The notes: generated by a model not told the origin, from the sequence alone. Counted from the first letter of the stretch, positions 11,965 to 23,549 are shown. The stretch: DNA of 64,000 bases from Pempheris klunzingeri (GCF_042242105.1 NC_092017.1:19988432-20052431); one strand, 5' to 3'. Numbers and translations are program-made.

Positions 11965-14215
11965 AGCTTACAACTCCCCCAAACCCAATTCCTCCCTTTT
12001 CCTCCTCGTCCTCCTTCAGTTGGACCCTGGGGCCTCGGGTCCAAAATCCATCACCCTTCTCACTCACTCTCCTGCTTCTCTCTGTAACCTAGTAAGGATC
12101 ATTGGCTGAGGGGCACAAGAACCAGGTTGAAGAGTGTCTGAAACGCTTTGAGCCGTCTGTGGAACAGTGCTGGAGGTGTGTTTGCTACTGGTTCCTCCTC
12201 TTAAAGGAGCTAAAAAGTGTCAGGATTTTATGATCAGTGCGCATGTTGGTCTGATGCCAAAGCAAGTTCAATCAAACCGGTGTTTCAGACTCTCTGCAAC
12301 CCAGTTTCTTGAAGGCTCCCTACCCATCTTCTGTTGTCTCCCTTTTCCTCAGTGTGGTTTTACAAGAAGGATTTGACGGCGTCCGTCCGCAGAGTGCCAT
12401 TTAAATCCTTCCGATGTTTACAGTACTTTGTTTCGTGTCAGTCAAATGTCTTGAAAAGATGTCAGCGTCGGATACGGTGACCAGGAATGCCACAGTGGAG
12501 TTAATGAGGGGGAGTGATCCAGCTGAAATCTGCTCCATACTGATGTGTTACATTTCTGACACACACACAATCAAACCTACAAACCTTTGTTTCGTTTGTT
12601 GGATATTGCAGGTATTTGCAAGTGTTTCGCTGTTCATTATTCATCAGAGCCTTTTCATTTGGCCTTGTTATGTTTTTACATTTCATTTTTGTATTCTTGT
12701 GCCCCATTTATTCTTTTCATGCATCAAACAGTGGGTGGGGAAAATATGAACAAGATAGAGATAGGGAAAAATAGCAAAAAAATAAAATAAAAATAAGAGA
12801 CACATTTTATTTAATTATATTTATTTCAAATGTACATATAAATGTTGTGCAATATATATAATATCTACAGGTATGCATTTCTGGAAATGAATTTTAAAAG
12901 GAATGAAGTTCTATGAGGATAGTATCAAATATAAGAGGTCTGTGTTGTAGGGTTTGGTTGAATGATGTGTGGAATTGTTTGCGTCAGTGGCAGCTCCTCT
13001 GTGAGTCGTTTCATTTCCCCGTCGGTTTGGTCTTACGCTGCTTTCCAGAAATGTTGCAAAGTCAGAAATTCAAACTTCTTGCTAAAGAAAAGTGCAGTGG
13101 AATGACCCTTTGAGCCCGAATTACATATCGGATCAATATGTTTATCATCCTCCAAATCCACTCAGTGTGATTTCCAGCAATACTTCTAATAAAATCAAAC
13201 ACCATAAGTTGGAGAAACTTTGTGCTGCGGCTTTCAGAACAATCAAACCATTTACGTCTTCTGCAAGTTTAAAGCCATTGAGGATTTGAAGTAACGCTGT
13301 AATTAGAGTGGCACATGTTTGATGCTTCTTGTCCCAGCAGCCTCAAGATGTTATTGTTCCTGCTGTCACTAACAGACAATGTGAAAGGATATCTGAGCGG
13401 CATTTTGTGCAACACAGTTGTGCAGTTGTGCTTGCTAACAATGCCGAACATTGATATTGACAGTGTATTATGTCAGGCGGAGAAAATCCTTCAGGCTGAA
13501 TTTATGTCATTATAACAGCTGACAATTTCTGACTCCAGAAAGCAGCAAACTTAAATCTCGTCTCCATGATAGCTGTTTGTATAGTTACTTCATCAAATAT
13601 CAAATTTTCTTCAAACAATTCATTATCCTCTAAAACGGGACACAATGGGTTTGGAGGATGCAAACAATGTTGTCTTGTTAGATTTTTGTTTTTTATGGTA
13701 TTTTGCCTTTACCTGATGTTTGACCCTTTGGAGTGGCAGGACACATCAGTAGAGAGGAATGACGTGTGATATACATTAGACGCCCAGCTGAGCCAGGTAC
13801 ATTGCTGTTTCACGGCAAAAGTCTTAGATCACTTGGCCACCAGGACATGCAGGTCTGATTTTATTGTCACTGAATCTACAGGCAGACTGTTATTGAGTAT
13901 TCAAAACCAAACTCAACAAGTACAGTAACTATAGAGGAACTTGTCGTGCTGGTGTTCAGACTTGAAGAGGGAAAAACATTTCTTTAACGTTAGACTCCAG
14001 CTCTGTTGTTTTTGATCATCTAGTTTGCTCTAAAGGAGACTGTAAATGCACATTTGATGGAGCCCAGTATCCTCGTCATTTATGTGCTGATCTCTTTTTA
14101 TCTCTGAACCTGGGAGTGTATTTTAGATCGAGCTACACGGCAACACTCGGCGACCAAACATTTCCTTGCTTGGAATCAAACAGCCCGTAGAAAGACTATT
14201 ACTGAGTGTGTTTGT

Positions 14216-14248
14216 CTGTTTGTGTGAAATGTTATTTCACACAAACAG
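14216..14248 (+). other. Perfect 15-bp stem-loop in the putative rab3a 3'UTR
   Basis: CTGTTTGTGTGAAAT, a 3-nt loop GTT, then the exact reverse complement ATTTCACACAAACAG. The stem has no mismatches. Confidence 0.85.
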
Positions 14249-14567
14249 TCTTCACACATAGGGTTGCTGCTTTAATATTGTGCTCTGAGGTCATGGTTCC
14301 AACACTGTGTAATCGTATCACATTTCTGCTAACAGGTGTTTTTAAGTCACCACAAAAGCATCACTCACTCTGGGCATAAATTATCCAACCTCCACCAAAC
14401 ACTCATGAAGTGTTTGTGCACTTGTTTTAATACATTTTCAACAGCTAAAACTGGTTTGCGAGGTATTCCTTCTTTTCAGTTCACCAAAGATTGCTGTAGA
14501 AGCAGCTCACTGTTTTTGCTGAATGATGCCAGAAGGACCAGTGTGTCCAGTTTTAGTTTGAAATTGT

Positions 14568-14573
14568 AATAAA
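14568..14573 (+). terminator. Candidate polyadenylation signal, rab3a proximal
   Basis: AATAAA followed by a GT-rich stretch (gctgcttggtgg). Its use is inferred. Confidence 0.4.
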
Positions 14574-15483
14574 ACAAGTGCTGCTTGGTGGACCACAGTC
14601 ATCTCTGGTCATTTAGAAATAATTTTATGACATCGTTATTCCAGGCTGCTGCTATCTGAACTTTTGAAATGCATTTTTTCTCCAGTAAAAACAGAGATAA
14701 AGAGGATGGCACCTATAGACTGGGAGGGCAAGGCACTCTAAAAATCATTATGGTCGATTGTCAGTCTGTGACTGTGTGATTAAAGTAAATCCAAATCAGA
14801 AAAAGATTTATTTTGAGAGCAACTGTTACATTAGTTATCTGTCAAGTGTAGCATATGAACCTAAAATCACAGATGATCCCGTGACTGTTAAAGTTTGAGA
14901 AAACCAGGACCAAGTCAAAGTGTGTTCTTATTAGAAAGGAAGTGATGATCACGACAAACCTGGGAGACAATTTTGATCCTGCGTATATATTTTTCTTCTT
15001 ACTGGTTGTGACTGTTTCTTTTCCGGTAAAATCCAAAACTTTTAAACTGTTCTCCTTTCTAATATGTCTTCCTCTCTATATAAACCAGATGTGTAAATAC
15101 TGTACCTTTGAGTCATATGTGTGGATTGTGTTGTATCGACTCAGGCTTGCAACAAAAAAAGCAAGAAAAAAGAGGAAAAAAAAAGACGGTAAAAACCCGA
15201 AAAACCCCAAAAGAGCCATGTTGTACTGTATCTGCATTCATTTCTAGGCCTGCTTGTGAATGAATGTGTCACTCTGTTACAAAGCAATACACACTACAGT
15301 ATCTAGACTAAAAAGAAATGCCATCAAGCTTGGTAGAGGTTGCCGACTTTAGATCTTCTACTAGCACGCAGAAACGTACCTTATTTGGTCTCGTATCACT
15401 GCCTCTTCAAACCCTCCTCAGTTTGGGCCATTAAGATGAGAGAATATGCTGTGGATGTTTTTATCTGTACTTTGTGGTAAAAC

Positions 15484-15489
15484 AATAAA
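15484..15489 (+). terminator. Candidate polyadenylation signal, rab3a distal
   Basis: AATAAA followed by T/GT-rich sequence (cttgtttttg, then cttgtggggtgtg). It lies just left of a MITE, which suits a transcript end. Confidence 0.5.
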
Positions 15490-15584
15490 AAGTTACTAAC
15501 AATTAGTTGATTCTTGTTTTTGAAGATTTTGTACCTTGTGGGGTGTGAGATGGGCACCGTTACCTGTTACTTACGTCTTAAAAG

Positions 15585-16110
15585 TTAAAGGTCCCATGTT
15601 ATGAAAATGCACTTTTTAATGTCTTTTCTACATAAATATGTGTCCCCTGTGAGTCTAGAGATGCTCAGACTCTGAGAAAAGACCATCCTTTGTCTTATTC
15701 TCCAGCTCCATCTGTCAGTAAATGTGTATGAAAACATGCAGTTCAGATTTGGCTCCCTTTCTGATGTCACGAGAGGATTTGTTGATCATGTGACCTCCTC
15801 CCGCCCCTCAAGAGGCCGACTGGCCCACTGAAGACCTCCTGACTCCACTTTGCTGTCCGCCATTAGTTTTTTCCTCACTAACGCCAGCTCCTGCTAACAC
15901 GGTGATGTTGAAGGTGAGAACAAACCGTGCCGACAGTCCTGTTCCTCTAAAATGGAGTTTGAAGAACGAGGCTGAAAACAGCTGCAGCAGCCACATCTCC
16001 CGTGAGAAAAATAATATGTTTTTTTGAACATTTAACCATTCAAACATGTTCCAATAGTACATCCAAACACAAATATGAACTTGAAAATGAGCAGAATATG
16101 GAACCTTTAA
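15585..16110. mobile_element. MITE-like element with TTAA flanks (piggyBac-like)
   Basis: TTAA at 15585-15588 and 16107-16110 enclose imperfect terminal inverted repeats. The left end reads AAGGTCCCATGTTATG and the reverse complement of the right end reads AAGGTTCCATATTCTG, with 16 of the first 19 positions (TTAA included) matching. The interior (about 520 bp) has no transposase. A TTAA duplication is the signature of piggyBac-type insertion, so this is most likely a non-autonomous derivative. The family name is not known to me. Confidence 0.65.
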
Positions 16111-17108
16111 AAAACCTTGTGCTGCATCGTAGACAAAACAACAGATCATCATTAATGTTGTTTTAACCCAGACGCCAAAGTTAAGATACAGATTTATGCA
16201 AAATAATGAAATGTTTTGGTGTTATGACAGCGCAGAGGCTTCAAGGTTTTGCAGTAAAATTGACATTTTGGTGGTAAATGTATGATCACTTCTTCTCCCA
16301 GCAGCCTTAAGATGTCACTGTTTTACTTTTTGCTGGCAGGCAATATAAAATTATATTGTGCAGCAAGAAGTAGTTTATTAAAAATGATGATAACTGTGAC
16401 ACCACCTGCTTTAGGATGTATACAAATGTATATTACTATAGAAAAATAGTTTTTAAGTTAAATTTAATTTGCCAAAATCAAGTCAGTAGGTCTCAGTAGG
16501 GCCAGTGAAGGACTTTCCCTGATATAATTGAGAAATTAATTAAATGTCTGTTTCCTAATCTTCACCTAATGATCCCAGTTATGATGACATATAAAAAAAT
16601 TGAAATGTTTGATTTCAAGATATTGTAATCAAAGTGTCCTTCTCAAAAAATAAACTCTTGAAGTGCTCGTAAACCCTTGTAGTTTTGGTGCACAACTGAG
16701 GATGTAAGAGAAAATTAACCTTTTTTTCTGCTTCTTTCAGAAAGTTAATCTTTAAATTGCCTCCCTTAGAAGTACAAAGAAAACTTTTCCCTAAAACTTG
16801 TAATCAGATTATGTGTGGCTCCTTTGTGATATTAGATTTTTTTTCCAAAGTGATCATCTTATCAGCAAAGAATGTGATATCGTGAATGACAGGACAGGCA
16901 TTAAAGAAGATAAATGGTAGTGGGCTAGTATTCTGTTATTGTAGTTAGTGATGCTAAATTTGGTCTGAAATCCAGTTTGTCTGTGGTCAGACACTCACTG
17001 GCTAATATCAAAATGCTACACAGTGTTTGAAAACAACTGATATAACTTGAATTTATCTGATGGACCCCTACATGGATATACGCTGACCCACATCAGTATC
17101 CCCGCGTC

Positions 17109-17126
17109 AAACACACACACACACAC
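17109..17126. repeat. (CA)n microsatellite
   Basis: Nine CA units. Confidence 0.85.
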
Positions 17127-17239
17127 CTCATTTTGCTAGTGACATCTCATTCGATAATGTTCACCATGATGTGCCTTTCAACTATTTGCAATTTCCCAAT
17201 TAACCAGCAGAGGGAGAAAGATACCAGAACACAGATTAG

Positions 17240-17264
17240 TACACACACACACACACACACACAC
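17240..17264. repeat. (CA)n microsatellite
   Basis: About twelve uninterrupted AC units. Confidence 0.9.
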
Positions 17265-17640
17265 TTCTAAATTGTGTAATTGCACACCACTGGCCAGGAA
17301 AAACAATCACTCTAATGATATTCTATTGATTCTTAGCTGTAGTCTGTTATGGTCTCAATGTTATGTTGGCGCCACCATCTAACCCACAATATATTTTCTT
17401 ACTGTCTTTATATTATTGCCTACATGGTAATGTAACCAATTGATTATCATTAATCCAGTTAATTGAATAACTTCATGTGACTGAACATAGTCCTGAAATT
17501 CATTTTTGAACTTGACAAATGTCAATGGAGCAACAGACTGATATCACCTACTCACCACCAACAGCTGTTGCACACACTGACTTCAACCTCCAGTGTGTTT
17601 TTGCCAACATACATGTAAACATGAGAGTTTTGCCAAAGTG

Positions 17641-18699
17641 GATGAAACAGTGTTTATTGCCGAGCAGCATTTAATTCAGAACACAATGGCATACAGCCGA
17701 ATAACTGTAGGCTATAAGTGACAGCAACAGTCAGTGCAACAAAAAAGGTTACCACTCTTCACATTAAAACAAGACCACACTGAAATAAGGACACAGTAGA
17801 GTAAAAAATAGATAAACACGTGTTTGTAAAGGTTAAAGATGATAAACACTGATTTACTGCGCCCTTTGACATCCAGCTGTGGGCAACATTCGAGTATGTC
17901 AACATGCAAACCCTTACATGTAGATTATCTCTTACAAATATGGGTATATATATGCATTTTTCTTACAGCCATATCCTCATATACTCTTAAGGATATCTGT
18001 GTCATAAATGTGCATATAACTGTAGAAAATCCGTTTGGTCCACATTTGAGACTGTATATAGACACAGCCAGTCTGTAAACATTTTTACAGGAAATAAATC
18101 TGGATATGTGCCTTCAGTCACTGAAGTTGAGCATGCAGCCTTAATAACTGCCTCTTTCTCTCATCGGGTCAGCCAAAGGCCAAATTCCATTGAAAAAAAA
18201 TGCAGTTTAATGCCACCTTGTTCACCAGGAAATATCCATACGAAGTAGAACAAGATTTCATACATCAAACATATCATAGGCAAAAGCTCTTCAGTTCGGC
18301 ATGAATCTAACAAACCAATTTGCGATTATTTGTTTAAAAATTCAATGATTAATGTAGATTCGTGCTCCTAATCAGGCGGAGGCGATTGATCAGAAATATG
18401 GATTCTAGAAAATGAAAATGAGTGAAAATGTAACTTGTCTACATTATCTGTTGGCCGATTATAGCTGAAGAGTCTTAACACACATTATCTTGAATTGTGT
18501 TCTACCAGGTGTTTGCATGATGCTCAAAGACGATTAAACAGCCGATTATTAATGTACAGTTTGGCCTACGTGGTCTGGCATTCATTCCAATGGGAACGGC
18601 ACACATCTGGGCCACGCTACATAGAGATGAACCAACATTAACAAAGTCCATGAAGCTTATATGCTGGTCAGTAGCCCAACTGCAGGTCTGCCCCTCCGA
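17641..18699 (-). other. jund: jund 3'UTR (inferred)
   Basis: About 1.05 kb between the jund stop codon and a minus-strand AATAAA (TTTATT at 17653-17658 on +). On the mRNA strand it carries AUUUA pentamers, including AUUUAUU opposite 18091-18100, the type of element that destabilises immediate-early mRNAs. That function is inferred from the gene class. Confidence 0.6.
17653..17658 (-). terminator. Candidate jund polyadenylation signal
   Basis: TTTATT on +, so AATAAA on the jund strand, about 1.04 kb beyond the stop. Confidence 0.5.
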
Positions 18700-19521
18700 T
18701 TAGTGCACCTGGACTTCGTGTGGCAGCAGCTGGCAGCCGCTGTTCACATGGGTGACGACTTTCTGTTTCAGCTGGGCCACTTGCTCCCTCAGCAGGCTGG
18801 CTGTTGAAGCCAGATCGCTGTTGTGGGTTTTCAGCGTTTTGACCTTGTCCTCCAGCCTGGAGATCCGCTCCAGTTTGCGCATCCGGCACTTGGAGGCTGC
18901 AATCCGGTTCCTAAGCCTCTTCCTCTCGGCTTTCATGCGCTCCTGTGAGTCAATGTCTACGGGGGACAGCGGAGGGCTCTCCCCGAAGCTCTGAACGTCA
19001 GGGACCGTCTGAGGCTCCTCCTTCAGCGGCTGGACCCGAGAGAGCTCCGGCTGCGGCGGGGCTGCCCCCAAATGATGCGGCGGAGGAGGCGGGAAGGGGA
19101 CTGTGTCCGTGGAGTAGTTGACGGTGGTCTCCAAAGGCCCGCTGCCGTAACTGTTCAAGTTTGTATACACCGGTAGATCCGGGTGGACGGTGACCGGGGC
19201 GATGTTAGCGCCCAGGTCCAGGCTGCTGGTCGTCTGGCCGGCTCCGCTCAGCTGATTCTGCTTGTGCAAATCCTCCAGCGCCTTCACGAAACCCTCGGCG
19301 AACTCCTGCTCGTCCGTCACCGTCTTCGGGTAGAGGAACTGGGAGCTGGTCGGCGTCGTGGTGACCATCCCGTTGGACTGGATGATCAGCCTCTCCAGCT
19401 CCGGGGAGGCCAGCTTGAGCAGCCCCAGGTCCGGGGAGCTCAGGATGCTCTCGGCGTCGCGGAGATGCGGCTTGAGGTCGCCTTCTTCCGCCAGGGTCAA
19501 GTTAATATCCTTCTTCATCAT
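18700..19521 (-). CDS. jund: JunD, AP-1 bZIP transcription factor, N-terminally short form
   Basis: Intronless, 273 residues, as is usual for Jun genes. In order: the JNK-docking delta-like segment ([17 protein letters not shown]), the [18 protein letters not shown] and VTTTPTSS phosphorylation region, [18 protein letters not shown], a proline run, EEPQTVPDV and SPPLSP, then the bZIP (basic region about 195-216, leucine zipper after it) and the tail [10 protein letters not shown]. The MMKKD and [10 protein letters not shown] text is JunD-type rather than c-Jun or JunB. The open frame continues upstream of the first ATG only through a GTG codon at 19585-19587, so translation should begin at the MMKKD ATG (19519-19521). 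The family's usual METPFY-type start is absent. Residue 214 in the basic region is Met (codon 18880-18882) where Jun proteins have Lys. JunD dimerises with Fos/ATF partners and binds TRE/CRE sites in the nucleus. Confidence 0.92.
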   Translation of the reverse strand: MMKKDINLTLAEEGDLKPHLRDAESILSSPDLGLLKLASPELERLIIQSNGMVTTTPTSSQFLYPKTVTDEQEFAEGFVKALEDLHKQNQLSGAGQTTSSLDLGANIAPVTVHPDLPVYTNLNSYGSGPLETTVNYSTDTVPFPPPPPHHLGAAPPQPELSRVQPLKEEPQTVPDVQSFGESPPLSPVDIDSQERMKAERKRLRNRIAASKCRMRKLERISRLEDKVKTLKTHNSDLASTASLLREQVAQLKQKVVTHVNSGCQLLPHEVQVH

Positions 19522-19564
19522 TATTTCCGTGGTCAAAACGACAAGTGTGCTGCTCGGCCCTCCC

Positions 19565-19579
19565 TCACAAAGCACCCAT
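19565..19579 (-). other. Minimal uORF upstream of jund (Met-Gly-Ala-Leu-stop)
   Basis: On the jund strand an ATG with G at -3 and G at +4 opens a four-codon frame ending in TGA, 43 nt before the jund ATG. It matters only if transcription starts further upstream, which the promoter elements beyond 19656 suggest. Confidence 0.45.
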
Positions 19580-19655
19580 AACCTCACAGAAACAAGCCGT
19601 AACGTGAAATATCTTCAGTTAAACCGGGATTCAACCGCTGGAACCGTTGGCGGCG

Positions 19656-19761
19656 TTCCGTTCTAGAACAGAATGTGAGCGAACTGCACGCCCGCGCGCA
19701 CCGCCCCGAGCTTTTCTAGGCTCGCACGTTCCATTATGTCACATCAGAGCGCGCGCATTGG
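19656..19761 (-). promoter_or_regulatory. jund proximal promoter / 5'UTR elements
   Basis: Elements readable on the two strands: a near-palindrome TTCCGTTCTAGAACAGAA (19656-19673) resembling a heat-shock element; a GC box (CCGCCCCG, 19701-19708); a TRE/CRE-like TGATGTGACATAA (on -, 19734-19746), suitable for autoregulation by AP-1/ATF; and a CCAAT box (ATTGG on +, 19757-19761). The region is CpG-rich. No TATA box was recognised. Assignments are by motif only. Confidence 0.5.
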
Positions 19762-19988
19762 GCAGAAATTACGTTTTCCAGAAATGGAATTTGAATACAG
19801 GGACGAACAGAGCAGAGAGGAGGAGACGTGACAGACGTCTCACTCTGCGCCTCACTGCGGGATCCTACAAACAGCAGGAAGTGTGATCATACTATAGACT
19901 GTGGATAATATATACTGTTTCCATTGTTTTGTAATTAAGTGATTCCTCATAATACACCTGTACTATAAACTGTGACTGCGCGTCTGTG

Positions 19989-20084
<96 letters not shown>
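19989..20084. repeat. (ATCT)24 tetranucleotide microsatellite
   Basis: 96 bp of perfect ATCT units, about 470 bp upstream of the jund start codon. Confidence 0.97.
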
Positions 20085-20085
<1 letters not shown>

Positions 20086-21521
20086 CTTACATATATCATA
20101 TCTAAATGTCAGGTTATCAAAAACTGCAGCTCCCATGAGCCCCCATGCTTTTGGCAGGTGTTAAAACTAAACTAGAACTCTCTTCTGATCTTCATTAGGT
20201 CTCTTCTGACTTCATTATAGAGTCTCGCTATTACCCAGAAGGACAAGAATTAATTTTGTTGAATAAAAGGAAAAGCTTTCCCACTCAGAGTGTTATTTTT
20301 ACGGTGATGGCCATCATTTGGTTAGTTTGGTAATGAGTATCCAGACAAGTACTGGATGGATCACCATGAATTTGGTACAAACATCAAACATGGTCTCCTG
20401 AGATTGGACACTAAGCTACAGAATCTGATGGCTTGGACAGCTTGGTTGACTTTCAGCTTAATGCTACAGTTGTTATTTTACAGGAAGTCCAGAGATGACC
20501 ATCCAACATCATCAGTCCCTGGGTTTTTCTGCAATTGCAAATATTGATTTTTCCACACAGGAAGCTTGCTTTACATTTGAAACATGACTGATATGGTTTT
20601 TGTAGGGTTTCCCAAAACATAGCAACTGTATTTGGCATGGGGATGACAAAATATAACATCTTTTTTTAAGTAACCCACACGAGGAAACAATGTGAACAGA
20701 ACTTCCCAGTATTTACCATGAAAAATAACTGATATGAAGTTTGCTATAGTTTCTCAGTGTGTTAGAAAACACATTGTGATGTTAAACAGGAAATATGAGC
20801 TTCAGTCATGCTCAATTATAGTCATGGGTTCGGGTTAGTTATACTTCTCTGTAACAACTGAGCATCTGCTGAGGAACACTGATGTGGTTGAAAGCTCTGG
20901 GAAAAACATTTTTCGTGAACCTTGTGTGGAGATTTTTTTTTTTTTTTACTGTTTTCAAGGTTCAGATTGAACTTTCACTTTCTACAGAGTGACTCCTTTT
21001 TCAATAGATGATCTTTGACACTAGTTCTATTCCAGTGGAGAGGAGGATAAACTACAAACACTGAGGTTTGTAGTAATGGTGTGTAGTGACTAATACACAT
21101 CTAGTTTACATTTTCAAACTAGCAACATTTTACCTTAATTGTTTTATACTCTACTTAATGTAAAAATGATAATTTCTTAACGTCATATAAGATAATAATG
21201 GAAATGTAAGCTTACATAACTGTGGACATGAACAGTAGTCATTTTCATGATCAATCTTTGTGGTCAAGACACCCGATGTCTTCTCAGAAGACTTACTTCT
21301 GTTTTAAAACATTTTCTGTCCTTGCATGTCAGAATAAGGAGAAGTTGAATCTGAAACTGAAACTGGCTCTGTGCTCACATTCAACACAACCATCCAATTA
21401 AAAATGATGGTGATCATTTCAGTTTCTTCTCAATAGCTTCCATTCTCCATTAGGCCTCACTTTTTAAAATCAATATCAAATTGGTTTCAATATTTATTCA
21501 ACATTTAATGTCCTGATTAAC

Positions 21522-21580
21522 TATAGATAGATAGATAGATAGATAGATAGATGGATAGATGGATAGATAATAGATAGATT
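21522..21580. repeat. (ATAG)n microsatellite, slightly degenerate
   Basis: ATAG units with ATGG interruptions. It is the opposite sense of the ATCT array 1.4 kb to the left. Confidence 0.93.
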
Positions 21581-22245
21581 TTACTAAGTTTTCTGACTCA
21601 TACTTTGACTACCACACTTTCATACACTTGCATAAATACATCATTGTGTTGTATAAATGTACTCCAAGACACAGTAAAGTGTAGTTTAGAAATAGTATAC
21701 TAATACTGTGCATGATAATAATAGCAAGTTGAGCATTGCACATGCATTGTTCCATTAATGTGGCAATCTAATGTGACAAGTCTGTGTTTGGTTTCCACCC
21801 TCCTCATGTGATACTGTTTATAGTTTTCCATTAATAGTCAGTCAGTCAATCAACAATCAATTTATCAAGTTAAAAACTGAAAAGTCAATCAGCATCCAAA
21901 AGTCTGGATATCGAGAAACAATGACCCTTGTTTCCTTCATTAGCAAACAGAGCTTTGGCTTGTAAAGGGTTACGCAGAGGAGGTATGTGCGTCACAGGTA
22001 GGCCCCATCCATAGCTGCAAAGCCTTGTGTGGGTGGATCACATGATGGATCCTGTGATGTCAGATCTCCTAACGCTGTGGTGGAAATGGAGGTGTGGGTA
22101 GGGTTGGGGGTGGAGGGTGGCGGGGGGATAAACCAACAGAGGAGAGATATTTTTGTCTAAAAGCTGAGTATCAGAGTAGAGAGAGCGGGGGTGCTGAGCC
22201 TACAGTTTGGGAAAGAAACAGCAGTAACTGGAAAAGGACGTTACA

Positions 22246-22268
22246 CACATACACACATACACACAACA
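22246..22268. repeat. Short CA/CATA-type repeat
   Basis: ACACACAT units in tandem. Confidence 0.7.
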
Positions 22269-23549
22269 CATTCTCACTCATTCTCCTTTTCACTTAGTCT
22301 ATAACACAGCAATACAAGCGAAACACATTTACAAAGAGTTAATCAAAACAAACTTTCTGTGTTTTGGGGCAGTGAAGTTTTGCTCCCTCATAATAACTGT
22401 CCATACAGTTTGATGAATTGAGAAATTAGATTGTTCTTAACATGTGTAACGTGTCCCCACAATTGTGAGAAATATTTGCTTAAATCTTATACTTTGTCTG
22501 TCAAGCAATGTGTTAAATCAGTTAAATCAAGGGATGAATGCAGTGCGTTTAGCTTTATTTTGGTGAGACAGTGACTGTTGAAAAGCATACAGAAGAAGAT
22601 TTTGGTGCAGAAGTGACATGAGTATCAGTATCAGGAACATTTTTAAGCCATGATTTGTTGCCAATCGTGATTGATCGATTGATTGCTGTTGTTAAGTCTC
22701 ACAAGTATTGACATAAATTCAACCACATACTTCTTGACAGGGAGAAAGTCAATTTATGAAACATGTTGTATGTTTTAAAAATGGTCACCAATGGTCAGCA
22801 GGGTAAAATATTAAATAAATTCTCGTCGTTGGGATGAAGATTCTTGACATGATATTGTAAAGCTTTCCACATAAACACTCAGGCAGTAAACAGCCCTTTA
22901 GTGTGTCATAATGTAATACTGTGTCATAGAACAGCTAAATGCTCTAAATTCCTGAAACACAAGTCAGCATGAGCTGAGGCATGAATCATTTTCATCAGTG
23001 ACTCTGGGTTAATGCTGCACGTCAGGGCACAGACTGATGAGCTGTCAGGAATGCTTGGCATCACTTGGAAAGATTCGACTTCCCCTGTGCCAGAGCCCAT
23101 ACAAGATCAGACACATACAGCATTGAGCAACACGTGGTGGATGTGTGGTTTGTACTTGTACATTAATGGAGTAGGACAGATAAGGGCCCCTTGATGGTAT
23201 TAATACAAATGAGCTTTAATCCTCTGTTGTGACACAGAGACTTAAATAGTTGGCTTACTTTCACCTTCATTTCTGTGAATTTCCTGTGAATTTCCTGTGA
23301 GGTTTGGATGTTAATGAAGCACAGCACACACAAGTGGATCGTTGTGTTGTTTCACTGCCAACAGGCAACCAAACATGGATATAATTAAATATTGTATAAG
23401 GCATTCTTTCAAAGTAGTTAACTATGTCACTGCTTGATCCTGACCAATAATGACACTGGTATGTGACTTTGTGTGGGCATGTGTGCCAAAAGATGTCAAA
23501 CCAAACCATATCATACAGCACTCAGCACTCATCATACATACATGATGTC

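Larger units (their letters stand above)
11965..15500 (+). other. rab3a: rab3a 3'UTR (extent inferred)
   Basis: No gene-like open frame occurs between the rab3a stop and about 15.5 kb. AATAAA signals followed by GT-rich sequence occur at 14568-14573 and 15484-15489, so the transcript plausibly carries a 2.6-3.5 kb 3'UTR. It contains a perfect 15-bp hairpin at 14216-14248. An A-rich run containing AATAAA-like hexamers near 12778 could be an earlier end. The exact boundary needs transcript data. Confidence 0.5.
16111..17640. other. Spacer between the rab3a MITE and the jund 3' end
   Basis: No coding signal. It contains CA microsatellites at 17109-17126 and 17240-17264, and a CTCF-like sequence near 17203-17217. 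Confidence 0.6.

Noticed and set aside
12776-12796. A-rich run with AATAAA-like hexamers as the rab3a transcript end
   Set aside because: Low-complexity A/T sequence; downstream signals at 14568 and 15484 have better GT-rich context, although an early end cannot be excluded.
19522-19587. Extension of JunD by 22 residues upstream of MMKKD
   Set aside because: The extension would begin at a GTG codon and its sequence does not resemble any Jun N-terminus.
18752-19666. Plus-strand open frames antisense to jund
   Set aside because: They are shadows of the GC-rich jund coding sequence and show no protein-family resemblance.
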